Of a stretch of DNA of 32,571 bases, positions 9,190-19,449 are shown piece after piece (position 1 is the stretch's first letter; each line of letters starts with the position of its first letter). The stretch comes from Euprymna scolopes (Eukaryota; Mollusca; Cephalopoda; Sepiida; Sepiolidae): assembly GCA_024364805.1 (NCBI GenBank), contig CM044497.1, forward strand, positions 68,054,002 to 68,086,572, read 5' to 3'. The notes beneath the pieces are model-generated. The model was given only the letters and a program-made list of their open reading frames with translations, made no database searches and was not told the origin of the DNA. Position numbers and translations under genes: made by a program.

Positions 9190-10800
9190 ATAAAAAATTT
9201 CAGAGAAAAAGTGAAATGGACAAACAAGCAGACCAAGAGAAATATAATGTAAATTACCTTCAGTATCAACTTGCGATATCTCGTTTATTTTGTAATTATT
9301 TTGACAAAATTTGAATGTAAACAAATTTAACTTTTAATTTTATTATAAAATGCAATTCTTTCTCTTGTGTCATCAATAGTTTGTTTTCCAGGTAACGTCA
9401 AGTTATTATTTTCAGTGACAAGTGATTTAGTTTTGAGTGTGTTTTTATATATGTGCACTATATCCATGCATGTAAAAACAACTTTATCTTAAAAAGAGCC
9501 AATCATTATTATAACGAGATTAATATAAAGTTTTTAAGTTGCTTTTTTTTTTCACACAAAATAATCCAAGTCAAAAAGGTTAGTGAAAGAAATTTATTAA
9601 ATTGTATTTATTTTGATATGATTCAAATCCAAGTAGGGGGGGGGTTACTATCAAAAGAAAAATCTATCTTTGATCTCTACCGTGCTACGAATCATATTAA
9701 AAAGATTCAATGTGTTAGCTGTTGAAATGAATTTTATATGAACAATCAAAAAGTTACACTTTTGTGTCATTTTTGTACATTTTTTAAGCAAAGTAATAGC
9801 ATTTTTTTAATGTTTAGGTTAGTTTGAACTAATAATCATTGCTTCCATTATAATTAATGACATAATACATTTGTAAGGATTCTTCCAGCATTTTTTTTTA
9901 TACACCATGAAATTTGGCTTCTAGATTAATAGCGCACAAGATGGCAAATTTTCTTTAATTTCTAGCAATTTTGAAATGATCATAATTTAATGATTAAACC
10001 AAAATAGATGTGGCATGATTTTATATATTTTCAATCTGTGTTCACGTTAAAAGTGTTTAGAAATAAGAGAAATAACATTTCAGTTGGGATAGCTACTAAA
10101 TAAAATTATTGAACTTTTTGATAGTATTCAAAATATTGGTTATGTTAGTAACAGAAATCTATAATGCACATGTAGTGTTCCTGTCAATCTCTTTGTTTGG
10201 GGATGCGAATGAAAACAAAGCCTTATACCAAGATCAAACATCTTTGAGAAAAATTTTATGAGGAATCCAATGGTGGTATTAATTTTATAGGAAATATTTT
10301 TATAATAATATACAAGGTTAACACGTAATATATTGAATGTTGTATAAGTCAACTCGTTATAAGTATTTTCCCATTTATAATTGGGTGTCGTCAGGGAAAT
10401 TCAAGTTCCAAGTCAAAGTGTACATGACAGCGAGAGGTCAAAGATTAATGGTGAAAATACATTTGTAGATGTAAGAAAATTCAGGGAAAGAAAAGGTCGT
10501 TTGATTGGGATTCATAACTCTAACCAACCTTCATTATCTTGTTCAATTCTGCACCATTGACTTATCACAAAGATTGAAGAGAAAAAAAGTTCAACAACAA
10601 ATAAAGAAACTTATCTTGCATAAAGCTGCATTAAATATCTTCTTTCTTGACAACAATCTGATAATTACAGATATTTGTGCTGGACATTCCAAAATAGAAA
10701 AGACCATATTATATCTTATACTATTTATAACAAAACCCTGTGAGAAAATCAAACTTTTACTTTTCAGACTAAAAGTCACAGGCAACATGAATTAGAACAA
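9190..10800. other. AT-rich intergenic, no gene seen
   Basis: Includes a nine-G tract at 9636-9644 inside a 90-codon plus frame (9453-9725), and two overlapping opposite-strand frames at 10505-10795. Their composition follows the AT bias, and no domain or repeat is recognised. Confidence 0.5.
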
Positions 10801-10807
10801 ATACATT

Positions 10808-11290
10808 GTGGACATTGCCAAGGCTGCTGCAAGGACGGTGGCCACCCCCTCTGCTATGCTAGAAAGTTACTCATACGAAAGAGCATCCCATATCTTTACA
10901 AAGCCACAATTTGTCCATGCATTGAGTGTTGTCGTCATATCTGGACTATTGCATCTACTACTAGGCTCTCATTGTTAGACACGCTCCAAAAATAATCTCA
11001 AATCTACTAAGTTCCGCACTGTCAGACAAGCTCCAACTTCTATCCCATCACCGGAATGTTACATACCTGTACCTGTTTTACAAGTACTTTAATAGAATTT
11101 GTTCTGATGAGCTCATAGCACTTGTGCCTCCTCGATATACATACTCTCAACTAATCCGACAAGCAGCAAAATCTCTCCCTTTCACTGATGAGGCCCGTAG
11201 ATACTCAAAAGCCTATTCTAATAGTTTCTTCCTATGACTTATTAGAATTTGGAATTCCCTCCTTGCTTCCTGCTTCCCTTTAATTTCAAA
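10808..11290 (+). pseudogene. LINE-B copy 1, decayed C-terminal region
   Basis: The plus strand here aligns with the reverse complement of the LINE-B copy at 16.1-16.6 kb: 'acattgccaaggctgctgca', 'atctttacaaagccacaat', 'ctacctgttttacaagtactttaat', 'gcacttgtgcctcctcga' and 'gacaagcagcaaaatctc' have close counterparts. It encodes remnants such as RKLLIRKSIPYLYKATI. There are several stops and frame changes. It ends near 11290, just after the IWNSLLASCFP-like segment and without a 3' tail. About 190 bp further on, a LINE-A copy begins in the same orientation. Confidence 0.7.
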
Positions 11291-11482
11291 TGGCAATATG
11301 CCTTGTCTTGTTTGGGGTGGAAAAGAGTTTTTAAAAAATTTTTAAAAAAGGGTAAGATTTTTTTAGCAATGCAATAATGATAATTATCAAAGAGCTTCAT
11401 GTTTTTGATGAAAAATTTACTCAGAATAAGGCAAATTTATCGATCACGTTTTTCTTTGAGGCTGGAAGAAGTGGTATGGTGA

Positions 11483-11968
11483 CTATGCCCTTTTCTCTTC
11501 CCTGCAGCATCTCTCCCACAGAAGAGACGTTGTGAACATGTCTGTTTTATCGTTATTTCCATGGCAAGTGCTCGCCTGATGTCCAATCTCTCGCCCCCCC
11601 CCCTCGCCAATCTTTCACAAGAAACACCCGTCTGGCTGAAACTACTGTCAATAATTTTCCCCACTCTTTATCTGTGCCTAAATCCAAACGTAGATTCCAT
11701 GAGCAGAGTTTCTTTCTCACAAGTGCACAATTGTGGAATTCCCATTTGCATGTTTCCCACCTGACTACAACTTGGATGTATTCAAATCCAACATAAACAA
11801 ACTCCTGACAAACTGCCCCCTTAAGTAAGACACACTATCAAATCTCCAATACTAATGATTACTACAATACTATCTCATTGATTACTGTACACGCAATAAC
11901 CCTTATTCCTGAGTGGCCTCCGGGCCTTGATTAGTGGTGACCCCCGTGTAAAAAAAAAACAAAAAAAA
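11483..11968 (+). mobile_element. LINE-A copy 6, 5'-truncated 3' end with poly-A
   Basis: A plus-strand copy of the LINE-A 3' end. It starts at the 'atgcccttttctcttccctg' block and continues through the sequence for the SHRRDV, FHGKCSP and PLANLS regions. It then has the 3' UTR 'acccttattcctgagtggcc' and ends in 'tagtggtgacccccgtgt' plus an A-rich tail. The open frame at 11561-11764 is not the LINE frame throughout, since a frame change has occurred. A C10 tract at 11594-11603 lies in the coding part, where other copies have a shorter C/G run, so slippage there is one likely cause. Confidence 0.85.
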
Positions 11969-12337
11969 CTCAAAACACGACTATGAGCAAAGTGTAGTAT
12001 CTGTGTTGATGCTGCACTTAGCTTTTCTGTCCTTAGTCAGTGGAGAGATCATTCTACACTGAGGCAATTTTTAATTTTGTTTTAATCCAGTGTGCCCTTT
12101 TTGAGGGGAGCTGGATTTTCCTCACATTAAAAACCAACACTGTCTTACTCTGCCAGTGTGGAGAAATAAATTTTAAATTAAATTTTTTACAAATTCACTA
12201 TCAACGCAAAAAACCTCATCTTTGGCGCAACCATCATTTTCTCTTTTGTAATCTTAACATCTAAGTCATTAATCCATTTCTACGTTAAATAAAGTTATTT
12301 TAGCTTAATATTTTTAACCGTGGAAAAATATAATATG
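11969..12337. other. AT-rich intergenic, no gene seen
   Basis: The 74-codon plus frame at 12040-12264 has no recognised domain. A stretch around 12111-12137 (GGGGAGCTGGATTTTCC followed by ACATTAAAAA) weakly resembles 21411-21438, which may be chance. Confidence 0.4.
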
Positions 12338-12387
12338 GCATCTTTAGGGCATATTTTTTACAGTGGAAAAATATGCCCTAAAGATGC
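12338..12387. repeat. Hairpin, about 21-bp arms
   Basis: GCATCTTTAGGGCATATTTT (12338-12359) is followed, after a short loop 'acagtgg', by AAAAATATGCCCTAAAGATG (12367-12387). The arms are perfectly complementary. It is possibly the end of, or a whole, small palindromic element. Confidence 0.85.
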
Positions 12388-13840
12388 TTTGCTGGCGGCA
12401 GTCTTCACTGATGTACTGGCTGCATCGTTTGTTACTAGTAAGCCAGCCACTTAGAAAAGTGACGTAAAACAACTAAATTAGAAACACTTTGGACTCTGTG
12501 TCAAAGGTTGGAGAGAAATTTTTCGAGTAGTTATGAAACAAACACTTCTTGTTCATCTCGTTGCACCATTATATTCTTGAATATTTGTATCTAATAGATT
12601 TAGACATACATACCATGTGTTCGTTCGATATATTCTTTTCCATTACATAGAAAATATCTGAAAGGAAAAAAAGAAAAAGAAAAGTAAATCTCAGAAATAA
12701 ACAAAATATCATCGCTCAAATTCACATCTATACTGATCTGCATGTTTGGAAATTATTTAAAAGTGGCAAATGCTACCATTTTTTTAAAATCTTATTCTAG
12801 AAAACACTTTTAAGCAGATTTCATAACATAAAAAATATTGTATGGAAGATTTTAGATAATCCACTTCAATGGTCTTGTATTTGCCTCAAATCAAATACTT
12901 TCCTTTTCTAACAATTCAGAATTTTGCTAAGTTTCCAGTCTTTCAACTTATTGTATGATCTGACTTGTCAAGTTTGATCATTTTGATACCCATTTCACCT
13001 GCAACCTCCAACATTTTTGCAACGATACATGAAAGTCAGTCTTCCTGGTCTCCATCTTATTAACAACTTCTTGTACGATTTCTTTCTCAATCCTAATTGC
13101 TGGGCAGGATAGTGCTGCTGCTGCAATTTCAAGATTTTCATAATTCCATCAAAACTCGGTATTTAATAATTTCTTATAACATTTCTCTTGTCCTGTTCAT
13201 TTGTTGCAAACACTTCATTGTCATTTCAAATGAACTTCTCTCCAATAATATCCATATTTATCTTTGTCATCTGTTTATCCTGAATATTTCATTCTTTTGG
13301 TCATTTCTTCGTAGTATATCTGGTAACTTTAAATAGTCCCCTTTTTTTTTTACTTTGCTTTCTAATATTAAGAAATGATTTTTTTTTTTTTCTTTTTCAT
13401 CATTATTTTAATTACACAAGCAATACCGGGCAGACATACTAGTACATATATATAACTAGAAGCATCACCATACTAAGACAAGTATAAATAAGTAATATAT
13501 ATAGTATTAGCTTTTTATTTTTTCTGTGTATGCAGAGCGGGGGGGGGGGCAGTTTATGGGACACATACCTTAAATGATAAATTTTACAAAATAATCTGTC
13601 GATGTTACCAATCCTGTGGCCTAGAATATATATCCTGTAATTCATAAGTTCATTAATTTAGTAGAGCTCACTTGGCAGTTTTCCCTCGCCACTAAAGCCA
13701 ACAGAGTATAATCAACTGTTCTCTATTTACTTAAGTATGACTTTGGTCATGTGCAGTTCTAGGAGTTCCACCCTCCTAGGCTTTGCTTTCTTCCTTTGAG
13801 AAGGGGTTAGTTTGTTAGTTGGCTAAAGCGCCATTACCAA
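12388..13840. other. AT-rich intergenic, no gene seen
   Basis: Contains a G11 tract at 13539-13549 and several T tracts. The 79-codon plus frame 13097-13336 and the 68-codon minus frame 13439-13645 have no recognisable domains. Confidence 0.5.
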
Positions 13841-13841
13841 G

Positions 13842-13933
13842 GAATGCTGAAGCATTTTTTTTGCAGGCCAGAATGCTTTTCCACTAGGGCACTAGCTCTT
13901 CAAATTGCACATTCTGAACCTTATGTCACATCA
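13842..13933 (-). repeat. Dispersed short repeat (SINE-like?), copy A
   Basis: On the minus strand this reads GATGTGACATAAGG ... AATTTGAAGAG ... TAGTGCCC ... and AATGCTTCAGCATT, matching copy B at 25111-25197 (GATGTGACATAAGG, ATTTGAAAAG, TAGTGCCC, AATGCTTAAGCATT) at roughly two positions in three by eye. No polymerase III boxes are clear, so SINE is only a suggestion. Confidence 0.5.
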
Positions 13934-13934
13934 T

Positions 13935-14445
13935 CCCACTGTGAAAGGAAGATAAATATAAGAGTTTATCCAGCACATACAAATTCACGCTCACTCACAC
14001 ATAAGACACAAAATATGATATAAAACAATTGTTTTTTGAATATTTTGTGTATTTTTTTACATTTCATAATGATCTTCCTAAATGGATTTTCCTATTTCTA
14101 CTTAGAAACATTTGTCATGCAAGAAATTATAAACTTAAGTTCAAAAATAATATTTGCATGAATTAGACATTTGAAATTAGAACTCTTGAACTAAAGTTAA
14201 CTACCTTTTTTTTTTTTACCTCTTCCCCCACTTAACTACCTTAAGTGAATCTTTAATGTTTTGAAAGAGTTTTCACGCATTTAAAGTTGAATGGAAATTT
14301 AGCCATTAACAATTGAACAGCTAGCCTGTATAACAATGGTTCAATTACAGGAGAGCATAACAATAATCTGAATAATTTCATTTCAACAAAATCAATTTGT
14401 CAAGAGTTTCACAAGGTTGAGTTGTACATTTATTTATTTATTTTA
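13935..14445. other. AT-rich intergenic, no gene seen
   Basis: No supported feature is present before the poly-T run that marks the 3' tail of the minus-strand LINE-A copy 4. Confidence 0.5.
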
Positions 14446-15106
14446 TTTTTTTTTTTTTTACACAGGAATCACCACTTATCAATGCCAGGAGGCCACTCAA
14501 GGATAAGGATTAATATTTATACATTAGTCAATGTGATTATAGCGTAGTAAACATAAGCAGTGGGAATTTTGTAAATTGGATTACTTAGGGGGACGGTTCA
14601 TCAAGAACTTGTTTACGTTGGACTTGAAGACAATCAGATTGTAGTCAGCTGGAAAGCAGGCAATCGGAAGAGAGTTCCACAGGTGTGCAATTCTAAGAAA
14701 GAAGCTTTGTTCATGGAATCTACATTTAGGTTTAGGCACAGATAAAGAGTAGTGTTCTCCATGAAAGTTTGACAAGGGGGGACCACAGATTGAAACTCAG
14801 CTGAGCACTTGCCATGAAAATAAGGATAAAGCAGAGACTCACAATGTCTCACTCTGTGGGAAAGAGGTTGCAGGGAAGAGAAAAGGCCATCCCCTACTAA
14901 GCTACAAAGTCTATTTTGAACTCTGTCAAGGCAGGATAAGCTGCTTCTAGCAACTCCTGCCCGGATGTGGCAACAATACTCCATCATTGGCTGTACCTGG
15001 CTTTTATATAGGTAGAGAATTGCATCAGCAGTGAGATATCTACTGGAGCGGTAGAAGGATCCCACCATTTTTCCAGTGACCTTGGCAATGGATTTGATAT
15101 ACATAA
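14446..15106 (-). mobile_element. LINE-A copy 4, longest tail-bearing copy
   Basis: A minus-strand insertion with a poly-A tail (T run at 14446-14460) and the family terminal sequence (GAATCACCACTTATCAATGC). The minus frame 14634-15104 reads YIKSIAKVTGKMVGSFYRSS, LYLYKSQVQPMMEYCCHIRA, LDRVQNRLCSLVGDGLFSSL and QPLSHR. This is the typical carboxy-terminal region of Jockey/CR1-group LINEs. After a frame change near 14760 it continues as SVPKPKCRFHEQSFFLR, HLWNSLPIACFPADYNL and FKSNVNKFLMN (14581-14775). No catalytic YADD core or endonuclease is included. It is dead, but less eroded than copies 1 and 2. Confidence 0.88.
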
Positions 15107-15249
15107 TATTAAAAGAAATTTATTTAAATTTCCAGTTGTACATCATATTAAAATGACAGCAGGGGCTGACCTCTCAGAGTCCTATATAATCAACAACTTT
15201 TGTTAGTGTAAGTGAGGCATGGTTTGCAACTGGGCAAATCAGTAAATCT

Positions 15250-15540
15250 GCTTTCTACAGAAAACTCCAAATCTCATCTCTCTGAATGTAGCACTATGTG
15301 AGAAGCATCTCTGCTGGTTGTGTCACATCAAGCACAATGGTGATGAATAAACAAGAGCCTGCAGTTCATGGCTTGTCTGCTGTTGGCCGCCATGCAAAAC
15401 TTGGGCTGCATCTATCAAAGAGAACTTGAAAGCTTGGTAACTTTACATAGGGGATGCCATGGACTAAACTAAATGGCGAACAGGCATCTGAGCATCCGCC
15501 AAAAGGCAGATTCGTGCAAGCAATGCAAAACTCAACAACT
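15250..15540 (+). pseudogene. LINE-C type C-terminal fragment (RLRWLGH-like)
   Basis: One plus frame, with several stops, reads LQKTPNLISLNVALCEKHLC WLCHIKHNGDE, then KTWAASIKENLKAW, DAMD and TKWRTGI.AS. This fits the tail found in many LINEs, 'R.LRWLGH..RM.D.R.PK..L ... GRP..RW.D....DL......W...A.DR..WR'. It is strongly decayed and continuous with no other LINE part. It is likely of the same sort as the SFKYLGAII fragment at 4.37 kb, although the two are 11 kb apart and on opposite strands. Confidence 0.5.
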
Positions 15541-16073
15541 GAAAAAATAGAATATTTAACAATCTGGGACCTATCTCCAGGCTTTTCATGCAATAGAAAC
15601 TAAGTAGTAAAAAAAAATCCTCAACTCGACTTTTATTGTTTGAAAACTTCCAACAGGATTTAGATTGTTTACAAAATCTGCAAAAAGTCAAGCTGCAGTG
15701 GGATTTTAAGAGTAGACATAGAAATGAGTTTTAAACAATCATCAACCAGAAATATATTTTTGAAGAATTTTGCACAAATATTTAAAATTCCTGTTTGTAA
15801 AATAAATTTTGCGACTTTAATTTCTTGTTCAACACATAACAGTATGTCAAACATGTTTGACATGTCAAACATGTATAAGATGAAGCCGACTGTGCTCATT
15901 TCTATAAAATAAGTTTTGGATAAATCTGATTTGGATTTGTGTGCATCATTGGCTGAATGGATACTCTTACAAACTATGAAATTATCAAATTTAAATCCAA
16001 GCGATTCTGTTGTGGGGATTTTGCCACTTTGATGTAGGGAGCTACTATCAGGGACATTAGCTACAGGGGTACT
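15541..16073. other. Intergenic with a minus frame running out of LINE-B
   Basis: The 141-codon minus frame 15669-16094 starts in the LINE-B 3' end and continues through AT-rich DNA. It includes FDMSNMFD, which simply translates the palindrome at 15844-15871. I do not consider it a gene. Confidence 0.5.
15844..15861. repeat. Perfect 18-bp palindrome
   Basis: TGTCAAACATGTTTGACA is perfectly self-complementary. It is followed at once by another TGTCAAACATGT, so the 9-bp half-site occurs three times in alternating orientation. This may be chance, simple-sequence growth or a dimeric protein site. Confidence 0.8.
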
Positions 16074-16074
16074 A

Positions 16075-17045
16075 TGTGGGGAGATGGGCAGCAAGATGTC
16101 CGTTCACATTACACTTGAACTTCTGCATGTCAGTACAGTTGGGGAAGTAGGAACCCGGAAGGGAATTCCAAAGTCTAATGATTAGGGGAAGAAACTACTG
16201 GAGTAGAAGGCTCTCTTACATCTAGGGATCTCAACTGTGAAGGGGTGGGATTTTGCTGCTTGTCAGGTTTGTCAGAGGTATTTACGTCGAGGGGGTACAA
16301 GTGCTTGCAGTTCGTCAGAGCATTCACCATTAAAGTACTTGTAGAACAGGCAGAGGGATGCTACATTTCGTCGGGTCGGACAGAGGCTGAAGCTTAGATA
16401 ACAGTTCAGGACCTATCAGGTTGACGACTCTCTTTTGAACCTTATCTAGGAGAGAGAGACTAGTAGCAGATGAACCAGCCTAAATATAACAATATTCCAT
16501 ACATGAGCGAATGGTGGCCTTATAGAGGTACAGGATACTTTTGGGCGTTAGTAGTTTTCTAGTACGGTAGAGAGAACCTACCTTTTTTGCAGCGGTCCTG
16601 GCAATGCTCTCTATGTAAGATGTTTCCTATGAACGTTAGACAGAGGAGTTTAAAAGATGTACTTTCAGATAAAGAGTCTTTGGCCTTTGGCCATTGCTAT
16701 TGGTGGTAGAGAAGGTTTCTTGTAGTTATTGAGAGAAACAAGTTTAGTCTTGGCAGCATTGAATGTGACCATCCATTTTTGCCCCCATTCCACTACAGAT
16801 TGGAGGTTATACTCTAGTGTTTCTGCAATTTTTTTAGATATATGTTCATTTGTTTTCCTGTTGTGTCTGTTATAGGGTGTGGTGTCATCAGCATATATAC
16901 CCATCTCACAGACAATTTTGTCGGGGAGGTCATTTATGAATATTAGGAATAATAGAGGTCCAAGGATAGACCCTTAAGGCACTCCCGCATTTATATCATA
17001 TTGTTTAGATGTACGACCATCGAGGACAAATCAAATAAAAGTTGA
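16075..17045 (-). pseudogene. LINE-B copy 2, reverse-transcriptase core to C-terminus
   Basis: Minus strand. From about 17030 down it reads FVLDGRTSKQYDINAGVP, then (after a stop where a Gln would be expected) GSILGPLLFLIFINDLPDKI and GIYADDTTPYN. These are the palm motifs of a LINE reverse transcriptase, with the catalytic YADD at about 16889-16900. The 79-codon open frame 16665-16904 continues ETLEYNLQSVVEWGQKW and VTFNAAKTKLVSLN. After frame changes the C-terminal part follows to FKCNVNGHLAAHLP at about 16090. The fingers domain and endonuclease are missing (5' truncation near 17045). It belongs to the Jockey/CR1 group of non-LTR elements and is dead. Confidence 0.88.
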
Positions 17046-17869
17046 TTTACAACCAAATGAAACTTTGCAATCATTTGTTGAATAGAGCAATTTATTGTTT
17101 TGCTTATCTAACAAGCAACTCGTTTTATTTTCTTTTGAAATTATTTTTTAAAGCTTCAGAAGTGGAACTTCTTTTAAAGAATATCATTTTCAATAAATTA
17201 TGTTCATTAATTCACACAGCTGTGATGCGGAGTTGCAATCAGAGCCAATCTCTCATTTTAAGAAGTGAAGACAATTAGAATGGTCAAACTTTGGAATCTT
17301 TCTGTCAAACTCTGGAATCTGCATGGAATTTCTGAATGGAACCCTTTATTTAATTAATGGAAGGATAGCATGATTCTGTCAGTTATGACTGGGTAGAAGT
17401 CTTAAGTAATTTGCAATTGTATTCTGAATATCATTTACAACTGAAGATTGAACCTTCAATCTCCACAAAAGCCTCACTTACAACTGGATTTGACAAAATA
17501 CTTTACCCTGAAAAAGATTGGAGATTACAGTCATGGAAACGTTATGAAAAACAACATTCAAGATGAGAACAGTAGTCCAAATAATACAAATTATCAACCC
17601 TAATCTCAAAAATTCAGAAACATGACTAATAACTGAATTGAGAGGTTTCCACATTCAATTCTTCAGGAAAAAAAAATATTTGATTTACAGACTTGAAAAA
17701 CGTGTTCATTTTCTTTAAAATGAATAGGCTATAAATAATAATTGTCAGGTTGGCATCTATACTTTTAAAATTCCAAAGTCGAATATTTGAGCTCCACAGT
17801 TGTGCTAGTTGCTAATATTTATGAATCAGTGATAGCCATGTGGCAAAAATATAAATTTCATTAAGCGAC

Positions 17870-17870
<1 letters not shown>
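17046..17870. other. AT-rich intergenic, no gene seen
   Basis: A 78-codon plus frame at 17042-17278 shows no domain. No repeat is recognised. Confidence 0.5.

Positions 17871-17904
<34 letters not shown>
17870..17904. repeat. Poly-A tract, about 34 bp
   Basis: The longest homopolymer in the window, followed by GAAAAG. No recognisable retroposon lies immediately upstream on the plus strand, so its origin is unclear. Confidence 0.9.
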
Positions 17905-17906
<2 letters not shown>

Positions 17907-18284
17907 AAAGCAATGCAGTTGATCAGCTGAAAAAGTGTCCCTCCCCCTCGAAATGTCATGAAAATGCATGTGGAAACAGGTTGGAGTGAAAAAAGTGCAC
18001 CATTACTTCGATGCTGATCCATTTACATTCGAATCTGTTTGTACTTGCTGCCATTTGAAGAAAGGAAAAAGCTGAATGACAATCAAATAATTTGACTTCA
18101 CACATTAATAAGGACATCACAAGAATCAGAAACTTAAAAATGAAACTGGTTTGCTTTCCAAAACTTTCAAATTTATAAGAACAAATATGTTTCGTACAGG
18201 CATTTAAAACTATTGGAAACTCTTGAAAATTCAGTATTCTATGAGACCAATTTCTATGATTTCAGGTGCAAATGAAAATTGATC

Positions 18285-18750
18285 GATGCCACCATTCAGT
18301 CTCGAAAGACAAAGGATATCACCTGTAGGGACAGTTGCGGATATAATTGTGAGGCAAAGGTTGCACAATCCACACCTCTCCTGAATCGGTACCGTTTGAG
18401 TTCAGTAGCAAGGAAACAATGTTGAGATGAGTGGAGAGCACATATGGTACCTGGAAGTCCTAAATGATCAGCCATTCAGTACTGACCAGGTTTAAAGTTG
18501 ATTAACTTTGGTGATCTCGCAGGACCCGGTGTGCCAACATGGTTATGCAGTATCAAATGAACAACTGCAGAAGGAATTGGAATACATCCTACCAAAGTCT
18601 GATTGTCACAGCTGGTGAATTTCGAAAATGTAATTTGGACGTGGGGACACTTTAGAAAAACGATATTCTGTTTTAAACTTGGGAAAAAAATTCCACAGAA
18701 ACGTATAGAATGCTTGACTGATTTTGAGCTTGCATGAATCAAACGTCAGT
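18285..18750. other. Unrecognised, less AT-rich stretch
   Basis: Base composition is more balanced than its surroundings, and the minus strand has an 88-codon frame (18476-18742) containing VVHLILHNHVGTPGPARSPK. The same frame carries on past a stop towards 18300 with few further stops. I recognise no family. It could be an eroded repeat or old coding DNA. Confidence 0.3.
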
Positions 18751-18902
18751 TTTTGAGTAGTAGAAGAAATTCAAGGAAGACAAGGAGTCTGTGAGAGAAG
18801 ATGAGAAACACCAGAGTTGCTTATCCAAATAAAAGAATTTCATGAATAAGGACCATCTATGTCTATAGAGTCGGTTGTGCAAAATGAATAAATTTGAACT
18901 AT

Positions 18903-19448
18903 TGTTTTTTTTTTTGTTTTGTTTTTTTACATGGGGGTCAACACTTATCAAGGCCCGAAGCCCACTCAGGGATAAGGGTTATTGCGTGTACAGTAATCAA
19001 TGAGATAGTATTGTAGTAATCATTAGTATTGGGGGTTTTGATAGAGTGTCTTACTTAAGGGGGCGGTTTGCCAGGAGTTTGTTTATGTTGGACTTGAAGA
19101 CGTCCAAGTTGTAGTCAGGTGGGAAACAGGCAAGCGGCAGAGAGTTCCACTGGCGTGCAGTTCTAAGAAAGAAGCTTTGTTCATGGAATCTACGTTTTGA
19201 TTTAGGCACAGATAAAGAGTGGGGAAAATTATTGACAGTAGTTTCAGCCAGACGGGTGTTTCTCGTGAAAGATTGGCGAGGGGGAACAAGGGATTGGAGC
19301 TCAGGTGAGCACCTGCCATGGAAATAACGATAAAACAAAGACAGGCTCGCAACGTCTCTTCTGTGGGAGAGAGGTTGCAGGGAAGAGAAAAGGGCATCCA
19401 CCCACTAAACCACAAAGTCTATTTTGTACTCTGTCAAGGCAGGATAGG
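18903..19448 (-). mobile_element. LINE-A copy 5, best preserved C-terminus and 3' tail
   Basis: A minus-strand insertion ending in a poly-A tail (T run from 18904) preceded by the family 3' UTR. The open frame 19051-19401 is intact for 116 codons: DALFSSLQPLSHRRDVASLS, LFYRYFHGRCSPELQSLVPP, SFTRNTRLAETTVNNFPHSL, FHEQSFFLRTARQWNSLPLA and CFPPDYNLDVFKSNINKLLA, ending NRPLK and a stop. This is the conserved end of Jockey/CR1-group LINE ORF2 proteins. A single-base frame change separates it from the LDRVQNRLCGLVG segment just upstream (19402-19448), where the copy is truncated. It is probably among the youngest LINE-A copies here. Confidence 0.9.
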
Positions 19449-19449
19449 G

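Noticed and set aside
9453-9725. 90-codon plus frame
   Set aside because: Composition follows the local AT bias, and it crosses a G9 tract. No domain or repeat similarity seen.
10505-10795. 96-codon plus frame overlapping a 65-codon minus frame
   Set aside because: No recognisable motif. Two open frames on opposite strands in low-complexity DNA are expected by chance.
12040-12264. 74-codon plus frame with some Cys residues (LLCQCGE)
   Set aside because: No metal-binding spacing and no family recognised.
15669-16094. 141-codon minus-strand open frame as a host gene
   Set aside because: It starts inside the 3' end of LINE-B, runs through AT-rich DNA and a palindrome translated as FDMSNMFD, and shows no domain.
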